Shown: positions 44,215-53,741, counted from the first letter of the stretch. The stretch is 64,000 nt of DNA from Cyclospora cayetanensis (GCF_002999335.1 NW_020312314.1:62001-126000); one strand, 5' to 3'. The notes: a model not told the origin generated them from the letters alone. A program made the numbers and translations.

Positions 44215-46904
44215 GACACGTGTCGCGCGATCCGCCAGCCGGAGGGCGCTGTGCTTCTGTGCTGACGTCTGCTGCCGTTGAAACGCATGCAGAGGCATCG
44301 GCGTCGGCGGCAGACTGGCGCTGCTGCACGGGAGAGGAAGACACAGAAAGTGCTTGCTTCATCAAGAGCTGCCTGTCAGCCGCTGCATCCTCCCCCTCTG
44401 CGGCTGCTGCAGAGGAGTCAGCAGCTGCAGCTTTGTCAAAGACTCCAGAGTCTTGGCTTTCCTTTGCAGACGTAGATCACGGCTCAGCGGGTGGAAACGA
44501 CTTTCTCGGGTGGAACGTTGGCAGCAGCAGCTGCTCAGCTGCCGCGCTGCTGCTGCAAGACATGCCGCAGGTTGTGTCTCGAGGCAACGGAAGCACTCAG
44601 GAGTCGCCTCCCTCCTCCTCAGAGACGCTGTTCAGAGCGCCTATCCAGATGCCCCCTTCGCCAGCCTCCCCAGTGGCGCCATCTTCTTGCGTGCAGAATC
44701 GCCTCCCCCAGCAGCCTCAGTGGCTCGCTCAATTACCCGCAAACACGCAGGCTGCGGCTGCATGCTACGCGCAATTCGCGGGGGGAGGAGGTGCCTCTCC
44801 CTGCGCGCAGACCTCCTCCCCCCAGCGCCTGTCGCCTCCCTTTTCAGGAGTGCCTCAAGGCTTCGTCCTCTCGCACCATCAGCAAGAGCAGCAACAAGAC
44901 AAGCACCAGAAACAGCAGCAACAAGACCAGCACCAGAAACAGCAGCAACAAGACAAGCAACAACAACAACAGCCTTCACGGCAACGGGCGCAGCGTGCAG
45001 GCAGCACCCCGAAGTCTCGCCGTCCGACGGCAGCAGCGATTCCGAGTAAAAGGAGCCTTAGTGCGTCGCCTTCTTCTTCGTCGTCTGCTGAATCCGCGCC
45101 GTCCGCTGTCGGCGGCTCTGTCGCGTCGCATGCATCTCCTCCGAGGATCGCGGCGAAGTGGTGGGAAGTGCCGCAGCCCAGAGAAATCCCCCCCTTGACG
45201 GCAGAAGACGTCGAGCAGTTGATTCAACAGCAGCACCTGCCTCACTGCCCCTCAGTGGTTTATGACAAGGCTCGCTTCTGCTTTTACGCATTGTGGAGAC
45301 TACGCGACGGCGTGCTGCAGCGGCGAAGGTGCTCCATTCACGTACTCGGTGCAAGGGAGGCGCATCGACAAGCCGTCCAAACCCTCATGCTGGTGTGTGT
45401 GGCGTCTCTCGTGCAGCTGAGCCGGCCCCTAAAAAGGCGGAAGGGGTGTTTTGTTGGCGAGCTGGCGCCTCGCGCATTTGCATGCGCACGTGTCTCGGCG
45501 CAGTGCTCGCCCTTTGAAGGGCTCCTCTCGTGGTTCACTTTGCGCTGCCGTGTTTGCGGCTTCTCTGCAGATTGGGCAGCGTCCTCCAGGAGTCGTGTAT
45601 GACAGTCGCAGTCGGAAATGGAGTGTGTGTGTGACGCGGCACAATGGGCGTCATCGAGCCTCCTTTTCGGTGAAGAAATTCGGCTTCGAAGGGGCTCACC
45701 ATAAGGCTCTGGACTGGTAGGTGTGGAGCGGACAGCTGGCACCCTTCCTTGCGTCGCTCCTCGCGCGTCTCGTTTTCGTGCGAAAGGCGTCGCGTGCTCC
45801 CGCCTGCTGTCTGCGCTGCCTGTGGCGAGGCGCTCCTGTGCAGATGTGCGCCTTCTCCCCCCTTCTTGTTCCCCTCCTTTCCTTTTCCCCCTTCTGCAGC
45901 AGGAGGTGGCGAAGCGGCGCTGGCCTTTCCGAAGACGCGCGCAACACGGGCGCAGCAAGGCACGCACAGAAAAAAAGCGATCGACGTCTTCCGCACTCCG
46001 CCTTTCCCCGCATGCGCTGTGTGTGATTCGAATCCACAGGTACGAGGCCAAACGTGTAGAGCTAGGCTTGAACGAGGCACCCGCACATACGGAAGCCGAC
46101 ATGGAGTTCGCGCTGTCTCTCTCCGCGGAGGAGCTTCTAGCGCTGGCTCAACAGGCACCAGACGCAGTCCCTCCGGCAGGCACACACGAAGGCGCTCTGC
46201 TGTCAGCTGCCGCAGTAAGCTTTTCCCAGCATTCATCGAAAAAACGAAGCCTTCAGCAGCAGTCGCAACAGTCGCAGCAGCGGCAGCAGTCGCAGCAGCA
46301 GCAGTCGCAGCACTCGCAGCAGTCGCAGTCGCAGCAGCAGTCGCAGCAGCAGCAGCAGCAGCACCTGCTACCCTTCCACACCTACACGCCCTCCGCTGTG
46401 GCGTCATCCTACGAGCCAGAGGGGCAAGTGGAGCTGCCGCCAATCTCTCTCGCGTCTGCAGGAGAGGACACGCCACAGCAGCAGCTCCTGCTGCAGCAGC
46501 AGCAACAACAACCCCCCCCTCAGCCGCAGGTGCTGTCAGTGCCGCTGCCGCAAGCCGTCCCCGCAGCCACAACTTCCCCCAACAGTCCGCTGTGCAGAGC
46601 TGCCAAGCGCTTGAAAGGAGCCCACACAGGCGCAGACAACCGTTGGAAACGCAGCAGCGATCAAAAACGCAAGCAGCTACCAGCAGCACCCACCGAGATG
46701 CAGCAGACCCCCCTCGAGAGGCCAACTACGCACTCCCTGGGAACAGAAAGCAAAGCGAAGCAGCTGCCAGAAATACAGCCGTCGCAGCAAGGCTTGAGCT
46801 TCCCCCTGTACGACCTGGCTTTGGATCGAACTGCCAAAGAATCGCTGCCGCTGCCTGCGCCGCAAGGCGGAAAGGGCGATACACACGTCTTGCACCTGCT
46901 GTAA
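42495..46904 (+). CDS. ApiAP2 transcription factor with tandem AP2 domains
   Basis: Four exons, 1213 residues: 42495-42779, 43047-45392, 45571-45716 and 46040-46904; phases 0, 0 and 2 all agree. The second AP2 domain (about 878-930) is clear: PPGVVYDSRSRKWSVCVTR, then ASFSVKKFGFEGAHHKALDW, with the three-strand Trp/Val pattern and the closing helix. Just before it, about residues 828-877, SVVYDKARFCFYALWRLRDG and SIHVLGAREAHRQAVQTL form a first, more diverged AP2 domain, so the two are almost back to back. At about 214-310 a helical stretch (RLALEALGALRP, HLIAAATSFASLAPYVEALE) resembles the ACDC domain found with AP2 in apicomplexans. The remainder is Ser/Asn-, Gln- and Pro-rich low complexity, including CAG-coded poly-Gln after the AP2 pair. 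ApiAP2 proteins are the main sequence-specific regulators of stage-specific transcription in this phylum. The exon 2 acceptor (TTTTGTAG) is the least certain boundary. Confidence 0.85.
42983..43037 (+). repeat. CTTG tetranucleotide repeat before an acceptor
   Basis: GCTTGCTTGC units, interrupted by TAG and TC, run into the predicted exon 2 acceptor of the ApiAP2 gene and supply most of its pyrimidine-rich tract. Confidence 0.85.
43148..43325 (+). repeat. clustered GGGGCCCC palindromic blocks in coding sequence
   Basis: Within about 180 bp of ApiAP2 exon 2 there are at least six runs in which five to seven G are followed directly by C runs or the reverse. They encode a Pro/Gly/Glu-rich linker (GAPLPVGQGAPL, GEGPLEGGPPLL) with no fold. 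Similar blocks occur at 22567-22581, 24297-24332, 25641-25662, 41790-41803 and 42669-42690. Confidence 0.75.
44121..44218 (+). repeat. AGC/AAC run in ApiAP2 exon 2
   Basis: CAGCAGCAA triplets read in the AGC/AAC frame give a Ser/Asn-rich tract. The alternative frames would be Gln or Ala runs; the phase-checked exon chain selects the Ser/Asn frame. Confidence 0.85.
46247..46365 (+). repeat. CAG/TCG repeat in ApiAP2 exon 4
   Basis: CAGCAGTCG units encode a long Gln/Ser tract C-terminal to the AP2 domains. Other smaller CAG runs follow at about 46477-46512. Confidence 0.9.
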
Positions 46905-47239
46905 CACGTCAACTCTAAACTATAGAGCAAAACGTAGTAGCCTTGCGATCTCGGCTTTGTAGTAGAGCCTTCCTTCACCTCGACTTTCCCGCGCGCGCTT
47001 GTTGCCATGGGTAAGGCACCCCACACTTACACAGAGAAAAAGGCCTTGCCCGTCTGCTTAACAGGCTGCGGCGCAGAGGCAAGGAGGTTTCGCCGGATGG
47101 AATGGCAACGCTCCTCTTTATGTCGTTCCCTCTCATATAAGGCATTCGTTTTTTTCGCGTGCGGGGTAGAGGCGACGCAGCAGTGGAGAGGGAGAGGACC
47201 TTGGCTTGCGGGGAAAAAAGCCTGCACAGGGAGACACCT

Positions 47240-47818
47240 CCGCTTCAGCAGATTCCCAAGAATAGGGGCTGCATGCAGAGCGGGGTGCTCTTGTCGCGCT
47301 TGTAGTGTTGCGTCGCTTAATGCACCCTCCCACCCTGCGTGTTAGCAGATTCCCAAGAATAGGGGCTGCATGCAGAGCGTGGTGCTCTTGTCGCACTTGT
47401 AGTGTTGCATCGCTTAGTGCACCCTCCCACCCTGCGTGTTAGCAGATTCCCAAGAATAGGGGCTGCATGCAGAGCGTGGTGCTCTTGTCGCGCTTGTAGT
47501 GTTGCGTCGCTTAATGCACCCTCCCACCCTGCGTGTTAGCAGATTCCCAAGAATAGGGGCTGCATGCAGAGCGTGGTGCTCTTGTCGCACTTGTAGTGTT
47601 GCGTCGCTTAATGCACCCTCCCACCCTGCGGCTTAGCAGATTCCCAAGAATAGGGGCTGCATGCAGAGCGGGGTGCTCTTGTCGCATTTGTAGTGTTGCG
47701 TCGCTTAATGCACCCTCCCACCCTGCGTGTTAGCAGATTCCCAAGAATAGGGGCTGCATGCAGAGCGGGGTGCTCTTGTCGCACTTGTAGTGTTGCGTCG
47801 CTTAGTGCACCTTCTACG
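47240..47818. repeat. 97-bp tandem satellite, about six copies
   Basis: The marker GATTCCCAAGAATAGGGGC recurs at 47251, 47348, 47445, 47542, 47639 and 47736, exactly 97 bp apart each time. Copies differ at only a few positions (for example GGGGTG or GTGGTG, CGCGCT or CGCACT), so the array is young or homogenised. The unit contains the palindrome CTGCATGCAG. Frames on both strands run through it but 97 is not a multiple of three, so it is not a coding repeat. It lies in the 1.6-kb region between the convergent 3' ends of the ApiAP2 and TSP1 genes. Confidence 0.95.
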
Positions 47819-47925
47819 TGTGAACGAAGGCGGTTAGGCTGCCAAAACTCGAGGCTGCGCGAGGCTAGACTCAGAGGTTGCTGCGGATGATGTGCTCTGT
47901 GCGGGCTTTGTACTGCGCCTTCCTC

Positions 47926-48012
47926 ATCAGCGCTGCATCTTTGCCTAAAACGCAACCTAAGACCCCTAACGGGGGAGTTAGGTTGCGATTTAGGCAAAGA
48001 TGCAGCGCTGAT
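47926..48012. repeat. long inverted repeat (35-bp stem, 17-nt loop)
   Basis: Arms 47926-47960 and 47978-48012 pair over 35 bp with a single mismatch, around a loop that itself has CCCC and GGGG segments. It starts about 110 bp after the 97-bp satellite. Such a structure fits a small hairpin-type mobile element (foldback or MITE relic), a structured RNA, or a transcription end signal; the sequence does not distinguish them. Confidence 0.92.
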
Positions 48013-48514
48013 TCTCACAGCGGCACCGCGTATGTAACACCGTCTCGGCAGCAGAATGCTCCCTGAGGGGATATAGGCTAGCCGTAGTGGTGGCTTTTTC
48101 ACACTAAGTAAAGGCATAAAAATCATTTGTTCAGAGTCGCAAAAAAGGCTACGGCGGTGCGCAGGAGGCCACTCTAAGGGGCTCCCAATCAAGAGGCAGA
48201 GGGGTGCCAGCCAAAGGCGCAAAAGATAGCCAGCTCACACACACGCACACCTCCAAAAAAGCGCATGCGCATCAACGCATGCAGCAGAGAAGAAGAGAAG
48301 CACCGTCCAATATTCTAAAGGACCGCAGAGCCCTTCGGTGCCGAATTTTCACACAGGCATCTATCCGTGAGGGATAGACGTGCTGTGATTTTTAGCGCGC
48401 ATGCATCTGGGGGAGAGGGCGCAAAGGAAAAGGTCACAGTTTCGGCTGCAAATAATTATCCTTCCTCTCGGAATCAGCATGTCTCTACTCCGTGGTTCTA
48501 TGCCCTTCCTTCTG

Positions 48515-51500
48515 CTACGACTCCGCTTCATTCTGGCTGCTTGTGTCTTCTTCCTCTTCCTTCTCGCTGCCCTCCTCCTTCTCTTCTTTGTCGCTGCTCT
48601 CCTGCTTCTTTTCTTTCTCGCTGCTCTCCTCCTTCTCTTCTTTCTCGCTGCTCTCCTGCTTCTCTTCTTTCTCGCTGCTCTCCTCCTTCTCTTCTTTCTC
48701 GCTGCTCTCCTCCTTCTCTTCTTTCTCGCTCCTCTCCTGCTTCTCTTCTTTGTCGCTGCTCTCCTGCTTCTTTTCTTTGTCGCTGCTCTCCTCCTTCTCT
48801 TCTTTCTCGCTGCTCTCCTCCTTCTCTTCTTTCTCGCTCCTCTCCTGCTTCTCTTCTTTCTCGCTGCTCTCCTCCTTCTGTTCTTTCTCGCTGCTCTCCT
48901 CCCTCTCTTTTTTGTCACTGCTCTCTTCTTTCCCTTCTTCCCGGCTGCCCTCTTCCTTCTGGCTGCGGCTGTCTCCTCCTTTTTCTTCAGCTCCTTCCTT
49001 ATTGTGTTCCCCGATTTCCTGTGAGGGGAGTGCCGATTTCTCGTCTTTCTTTGCGTCTGGCTCTTTGCTTCCTAGGCCCTCAACGAACTTACGGGGTTCT
49101 TCTTCGCCAGGCGCTGCCGCTGGCGCTGAGCCTTCGGCTTTCCCCTCTTCTTCCGCTCGACGCGCAGCGGCAGCACTGCTTGTAGCTGCAGCCGACGCTG
49201 CGTGAGCCTCGACGCCAGCTCCCGTTCGCTCTGCAGCATTTTGTTGCTCTGCTCCTGCCGCAGACGAATCTCCCGATGCGGCCTGTGTCGCTGGCACCGT
49301 GCCTCCTTGCGCGGCAGTCTCCTTTCCACTTTCTCGTTTCTCGAGATCTGCTGTGGATGCAGGCTGCGTGTTGCGTGTGGAACTGCCGTCAGCTGCCTTT
49401 TTGCTCGCTGATTCTGGCTCGTTTTGAGAGGCCACTTCCGTGAGTTGCTCGGCTGCCTCCTGTGCATCTCGAAGGTACAGTCGCGCACCTCCGAGAAGTG
49501 GCATGGATACATCGTCGACAGGCAGCAAGACAGCACTGAACGCGCCTTCTTCGACATCGGCCTTACGGCCAGAAGAAGAAGTCTTCTGCGCAGCTGCCTC
49601 CTTCTTCTTCCTCAGGAGGAGGCTTTGAAGTTCTCTCCTTGAAAGGCGCCTCAGGCTGGAAGGCATGTTGAGACTTTCCCCCGTGTGCGTCTCCGCATGC
49701 GTCTCCGCATGCGGAGACGCATGCGCATGGCGCTCCTCAGTTTTGGCTTCGCTGGGGGCGGTGGTGTTGCGACTCCGCAGCTGGCTGCAGCTCTTGACGC
49801 AGCTCGTTTGCACGAGCGTTTCTCGTGGATGCCTCAGCGCGTGTGGAATTTCGCAGGAGCCCCCGTTGGCGCTAGGGAGGAACCGACGCCATGTTTCAAT
49901 GGAAGGCGTTGACTCCGAAGTGCAGCGCTTGCAGTCTTCGGGGTTTTTTGGCGTGTAGGCGAATTTGCAGCGTTTCGGCAGCGCCAGCTTCGTTCGCAAG
50001 TGACACTTGAATACTTCGGGGTCGTTCGGATACTTGCTCCTCGTGAGCCACAAGTAGAAGTTTCCAGCATCCTCCATTTCTTCTCGCTTGCCTAGCAGCA
50101 CCGGCAGTGCAAACCATTGAGGTCGCGCCTTCTTGGATTTTTCTCCCGGAGTGCCCGTCGCTGCGATCGAAGGCTCTATGAGTGAAGCCAGATGCAGATG
50201 AGCAGCCTGCGATCCGCTGTAGTGACGCGATCGAGACACAGCGCACGACGCAATGGCTCCAAAAGACGTTGCCATCCGCGCACACGTGCCAAGCTCTTCT
50301 GCGTCCGTCAGTACCTCCGCTTCCGGCGTCAGTTCGGGGAGCGCTTTCGCGAGGTGAGCGGCGGGAGGCAGAACGCTAGACAGTGCAGACACCTTGAAAG
50401 GCGGCCTAGTGCCAGGAGGGCTGCTGCTGGTGCTTGCGAACGTGTCGTCCACAATGCCGACTCCTCGAGGAGCTGTGATTTCCATGTGGTCAGCCTCCGC
50501 CGTCGGAAGAAAGAAGAACCACGCCCGAGTGGCTCTCCCGAAGATGGGGTTCTCAATGTACACCGAGCAGTCTTCGCAGGCATCAGTGTTGCAGCTGCGA
50601 GTCGTCACGAGCGGCTCCGTGTCGGCTCGGCAGGGGATCTGAAAGCTCTCTGGAAAGTGCTGCTCCCCGATCCACCGAGGGATGCCGTTGGCTACTTGCA
50701 CGATCGACGTTATGCGGCCAAAGCCTCCGCACGGAAAGGGGCAGGCACCCCAAGGAAAGACGTCTGGGATCGTGCGCGTGTTCGACTCCTCCACGCGACA
50801 CCCCAGCACCGCAGGGCAGTGCTCCTTGAATTTGTCGTCGCAAGGAGAAATGCTGACAACTGCCTGCATCTTTTCGCTCCAACCCACGCCGAGCTCTGGA
50901 TCCCATGGATGCATTTCCGCACACGCTTGGCCCCATCCGCGCTTGTGCACCAGCACCTTTCGGATACGAATCTTGAACGCATCCTCGTTTGTTGCTCCGC
51001 AACTCTTCGTGCAGTCCGCCATCGTTTCCCACTCACTCAGCTGACAATTCAAGCTGCACTCCTCCACCTGACACCGCCTCTTCATGAGGGCCCCTCCACA
51101 TGCCTCTTCGCTCTCCCCAGAAAACAAGGTGCGCGTCCACACCTCGAAACCCCCTCCGCACGTCGTGCTGCACGGAGTTTCCTGACGCCACTCACCCCAA
51201 ATGCAGTCGCGCTTGCTGATGAGCTTCCGGTTCTCCCAGTGTTTCGTTATCGCATGGCCGCCGGTAAATCGAAATGTAGAAAACCACCAATTCGAGGGAT
51301 TCTCAATAGACAGCGCTTCAGAGGGTGTCCGCACAGCGAGCCGAAACGAGTGCCGACCCAGGGGCAAACTTCTTCCACTCTGCGAACTCGAAAGCGTAAC
51401 GAATGTGCTCAAACTGCCTGGCCTATTCCTCATGTACGCACTGCGGGTTGAGCATTTTAAAGGCGGCATGCTGGAATCCAAGGAGTGGCACAGGGGGCCG

Positions 51501-52561
51501 TCCTCCCTCGCCGTGTACTGCGGCGGAAGGGCAACCACTATGAAGGCGATCTGCCGACTCTCCATGGTCTGGAGTGGAAAGTTGTACACAACGGTTACGA
51601 AGGATTCGCTGTCAAGCTCATTATTCTCCTCAATAACCTGAAATTCCCTTACAGCCTTCGAGAAAGCCGTCCCACCCGGCATCGTCACGAAGTCCACTGG
51701 CCCCGATGTCGCATGCGAACTTGAATCCTCGGCACTAAGATCTGCGGACCCTTTGTGCGACTTTTCAGCAGGAGTGCTTGCAGAATTTTCCAATGCTGCT
51801 GTTTTAGAGGTAGCGCCGTTTTCTTGAGCCTCCACGGATGAAATCTGCAGGGCAGACATCGCAAACGTATCGCCGTGCATCGAAATGCCGGAGCCAGGCA
51901 CGCCGTCATTGACCCCGTCGGTAATCCATGTATTGCCAGGAGCCCTGTCCTCATGGTAGGCTGAAACTGGGTCTAGCTTTATGTTTATCCATTGGTTTCC
52001 TGCGTCTTCGTGTCGTGTGATCCTATCGAGCTTCTCGAGAACGTCAGCATACGCCTCTGGTGAGTGGTGCCAATTGTTTTTGCCGGCACTTTCAGTGCCT
52101 TCCTCCATCGAAAGTCCCTCTTCAGATTTCAGCAAGCCAAGACTTTGCGCAAGATCGTGTTTTGGTTGCTCTCTAGCAACCCTTGCATCGGAGGTACTGG
52201 AATCTGCATCGAACTGGTGGTGCCGCAAGCCTTGCTCTCTACTGGCTGCCTGCAAGAATTCCCCCTGGCAGAAAGAAGCGGAAAATAAAAAGGTGCAGCA
52301 AAGATAGCTGAGGGAAAAAAGCAAGAGGCGTAGTCTTACGCCATCTCCCCCGCGCAGCAGGGCCGTCGGCGGTGCCTTCAGCTTTGCATTTTGAATGTGG
52401 ACTGCGCGGGCCGGGTCACCCGTGCATCCGCTTCCGTCGACAAAGTCCATTCTGGAACGTGATCTGCACGCAAAACTCTGAAGAGAGGCCGCAAGGAGGG
52501 GTGCGTCCAGCAGTCGCCGCGGGAGAGGCGAAGCGCAGCCTTGGTTCATGGTGCTCTCCAT
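48515..52561 (-). CDS. secreted TSP1-domain protein with Glu/Lys/Ser repeat tail
   Basis: Open minus-strand exon of 1348 residues from the ATG at 52561; Met38 (52450) is an alternative start. A hydrophobic stretch (LRLLLFSLSYLCCTFLFSASF, about 76-96) is a recessed signal peptide or anchor. The clearest thrombospondin type 1 repeat is at about 452-502: CIWGEWRQETPCSTTCGGGF ending RRCQVEEC. Two degenerate repeats follow: CQLSEWETMADCTKSCG, and WGACPFPCGGFGR closing with TRSCNTDACEDC. TSP1 domains of apicomplexan micronemal adhesins bind glycans and carry C-mannosylation at WxxW. The downstream part has Cys pairs, then Ala/Glu-rich linker, and the last about 145 residues are KEESSEKEEK-like decapeptides. 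No C-terminal membrane anchor is seen, so it is not a TRAP-type adhesin in this model. A microneme or surface location is inference. A further upstream exon cannot be excluded. Confidence 0.78.
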   Translation of the reverse strand: MESTMNQGCASPLPRRLLDAPLLAASLQSFACRSRSRMDFVDGSGCTGDPARAVHIQNAKLKAPPTALLRGGDGVRLRLLLFSLSYLCCTFLFSASFCQGEFLQAASREQGLRHHQFDADSSTSDARVAREQPKHDLAQSLGLLKSEEGLSMEEGTESAGKNNWHHSPEAYADVLEKLDRITRHEDAGNQWINIKLDPVSAYHEDRAPGNTWITDGVNDGVPGSGISMHGDTFAMSALQISSVEAQENGATSKTAALENSASTPAEKSHKGSADLSAEDSSSHATSGPVDFVTMPGGTAFSKAVREFQVIEENNELDSESFVTVVYNFPLQTMESRQIAFIVVALPPQYTAREDGPLCHSLDSSMPPLKCSTRSAYMRNRPGSLSTFVTLSSSQSGRSLPLGRHSFRLAVRTPSEALSIENPSNWWFSTFRFTGGHAITKHWENRKLISKRDCIWGEWRQETPCSTTCGGGFEVWTRTLFSGESEEACGGALMKRRCQVEECSLNCQLSEWETMADCTKSCGATNEDAFKIRIRKVLVHKRGWGQACAEMHPWDPELGVGWSEKMQAVVSISPCDDKFKEHCPAVLGCRVEESNTRTIPDVFPWGACPFPCGGFGRITSIVQVANGIPRWIGEQHFPESFQIPCRADTEPLVTTRSCNTDACEDCSVYIENPIFGRATRAWFFFLPTAEADHMEITAPRGVGIVDDTFASTSSSPPGTRPPFKVSALSSVLPPAAHLAKALPELTPEAEVLTDAEELGTCARMATSFGAIASCAVSRSRHYSGSQAAHLHLASLIEPSIAATGTPGEKSKKARPQWFALPVLLGKREEMEDAGNFYLWLTRSKYPNDPEVFKCHLRTKLALPKRCKFAYTPKNPEDCKRCTSESTPSIETWRRFLPSANGGSCEIPHALRHPRETLVQTSCVKSCSQLRSRNTTAPSEAKTEERHAHASPHAETHAETHTGESLNMPSSLRRLSRRELQSLLLRKKKEAAAQKTSSSGRKADVEEGAFSAVLLPVDDVSMPLLGGARLYLRDAQEAAEQLTEVASQNEPESASKKAADGSSTRNTQPASTADLEKRESGKETAAQGGTVPATQAASGDSSAAGAEQQNAAERTGAGVEAHAASAAATSSAAAARRAEEEGKAEGSAPAAAPGEEEPRKFVEGLGSKEPDAKKDEKSALPSQEIGEHNKEGAEEKGGDSRSQKEEGSREEGKEESSDKKEREESSEKEQKEESSEKEEKQERSEKEEKEESSEKEEKEESSDKEKKQESSDKEEKQERSEKEEKEESSEKEEKEESSEKEEKQESSEKEEKEESSEKEKKQESSDKEEKEEGSEKEEEEDTSSQNEAES
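48530..48960 (-). repeat. 30-bp coding repeat, Glu/Lys/Ser decapeptides
   Basis: About 13 imperfect 30-bp units encode KEESSEKEEK and variants (KQESS, KQERS, SDKEE) at the C-terminus of the TSP1-domain protein. The unit length keeps frame, so expansion changes only tail length. The opposite strand is open in three frames as Leu/Ser-rich text because of the pyrimidine skew; those are shadows. Confidence 0.92.
49695..49724. repeat. 30-bp perfect palindrome in coding sequence
   Basis: The sequence equals its own reverse complement over 30 bp, built from GCATGC and GTCTCC/GGAGAC modules. In the TSP1-gene frame it encodes part of a HAETHAETH-like His/Glu segment. A spacer-free palindrome of this size can extrude as a cruciform. 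Confidence 0.95.
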
Positions 52562-53741
52562 CGAGTCATTGCGGCTGCTAAATGTCTGCGCGTTCACCTC
52601 CCCATCTAGGCCGCCCCTACAGCACTCTCAAAGAATATCTTGAATTATCGCAGCCAAAAGGCGACAGGTAAGGCAGTGGAAACAATCGGTCATCAGACTC
52701 GAGCGCACGCGTCCTGGCTGGTGCGGAGGCGCACAAAGCGGATACCCTGCAGCAAAAATGAGCAAACGAGCTCGAAAGAGACAAGAATCAACCCTTTTTA
52801 ATGATGGCAGGCCGTCTTAGAGCGAAAAGTTGGAGCTGCTAGGCTTGAAGGGCGCCCCTGTGAATCTCTCCTTCCTCGCGCGCGGCCTGCGAACGGAAGA
52901 ACCCGTGGACCAGTGTACAAGGGCAGCGCAGATTTGGTCATGGACGCCCAGACGAAAAACTGCCGAATTTATGATATTTTATTAGTGAACATGCGGTGTG
53001 CCGGTACATATTTCTTTACTGCTGCCAATTTTTTGATCGTTTCCGTGATTTATCCTCCTCTTCCTTAACAAATGTCGGGATCACAGCTGCGTGGAACGGG
53101 GCCCTCTGCCCTACCGCAGGCGACAGGCGATCTGCTGCATGCAGCAGCCAAGGGGCCTGTGAGACCTCTGGATAATCCTTTATTTTTCTACCCTCTGATA
53201 GCAGCGTCGCTCTGGCGGCAGGGATGCGTAGGCGGCTTAAAGCCACGCAATTTCCGCGACTTGCCGCAGACTTGCCGACCTAAGAGTCCCCTGCCTCCAG
53301 CGGTTTCTTCCCCCCAAGCCTCCTCGCCTTCCATGTGGTCGAAACAGGAGCGAAAGGGGGCCTCTTAAGGCTTCCGAGACGCAGAGCTGCAGCTCGGAGT
53401 TGCCGTCTTCCCACCGCATGCCTCTCTCGCTGCCCCTTGGCGCCTCCCCCTCTCCCTTCTCGCCGTCGTCTCCCCCTCTTCCCCCTTTCCGTCCCGCCGC
53501 TCGCCAGCTCAAAGTCGTCCGCTCGCTCCCTCGAAGGCTTCCTCTCCGGCGCCTCACAAGCGTCAGCAAACGGCGCAAAAGCAAAAGCCGTCTCTCTGAG
53601 TTCTCCGCAACTGCAGAGGGAAGAAGGTGCCCAGCCGCCGACAAGCGCACACAACTTCCTGCCTGCCCTTCCCGCCACTAGGGTAAAGCTGGAATATCTG
53701 CAAGTCCACATTTTACAGCGACGACAACAACTCCCGTCCCC
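52562..53741. promoter_or_regulatory. divergent promoter interval (TSP1 protein / hydrolase)
   Basis: About 1.18 kb between divergent start codons. It must hold both promoters; no specific element can be assigned. It also holds a short ABCC-like frame, listed separately. The AT-rich core is at about 52960-53060. Confidence 0.45.
53072..53368 (+). pseudogene. possible stub of an ABC transporter (ABCC-type) N-terminus
   Basis: A 98-codon frame includes PLDNPLFFYPLIAASLWRQG followed by GLKPRNFRDLPQ. That order (Asn-Pro-x-x-Phe-Phe, hydrophobic helix, Leu-Trp-x-x-Gly, then an acidic or polar xDLP) recalls the start of ABCC transporters, where ANPxSRxxFxWxxPLL precedes GYKRPLxxxDLxxLP. Nothing resembling transmembrane domain 1 or a nucleotide-binding domain follows; the hydrolase gene starts 374 bp later. 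It could be a broken gene fragment, an unrecognised 5' exon of the hydrolase transcript, or chance. Confidence is low. Confidence 0.25.

Larger units (their letters stand above)
46905..48514. other. convergent intergenic region, ApiAP2 / TSP1
   Basis: Contains the 3' untranslated regions of both genes, the 97-bp satellite and the long inverted repeat described separately, plus about 500 bp of plain sequence (48013-48514). No additional gene is supported; the minus-strand frame 47608-48222 only reads through the satellite. Confidence 0.6.

Noticed and set aside
47240..47818. CRISPR-like array
   Set aside because: The 97-bp units are contiguous and nearly identical with no unique spacers, in a eukaryotic nuclear context; it is a tandem satellite.
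48361..49205. Leu/Ser-rich plus-strand frames and an Arg/Lys-rich minus-strand frame
   Set aside because: Shadows of the 30-bp Glu/Lys/Ser coding repeat of the TSP1 gene, whose frame is long, contains TSP1 domains and extends far beyond the repeat.
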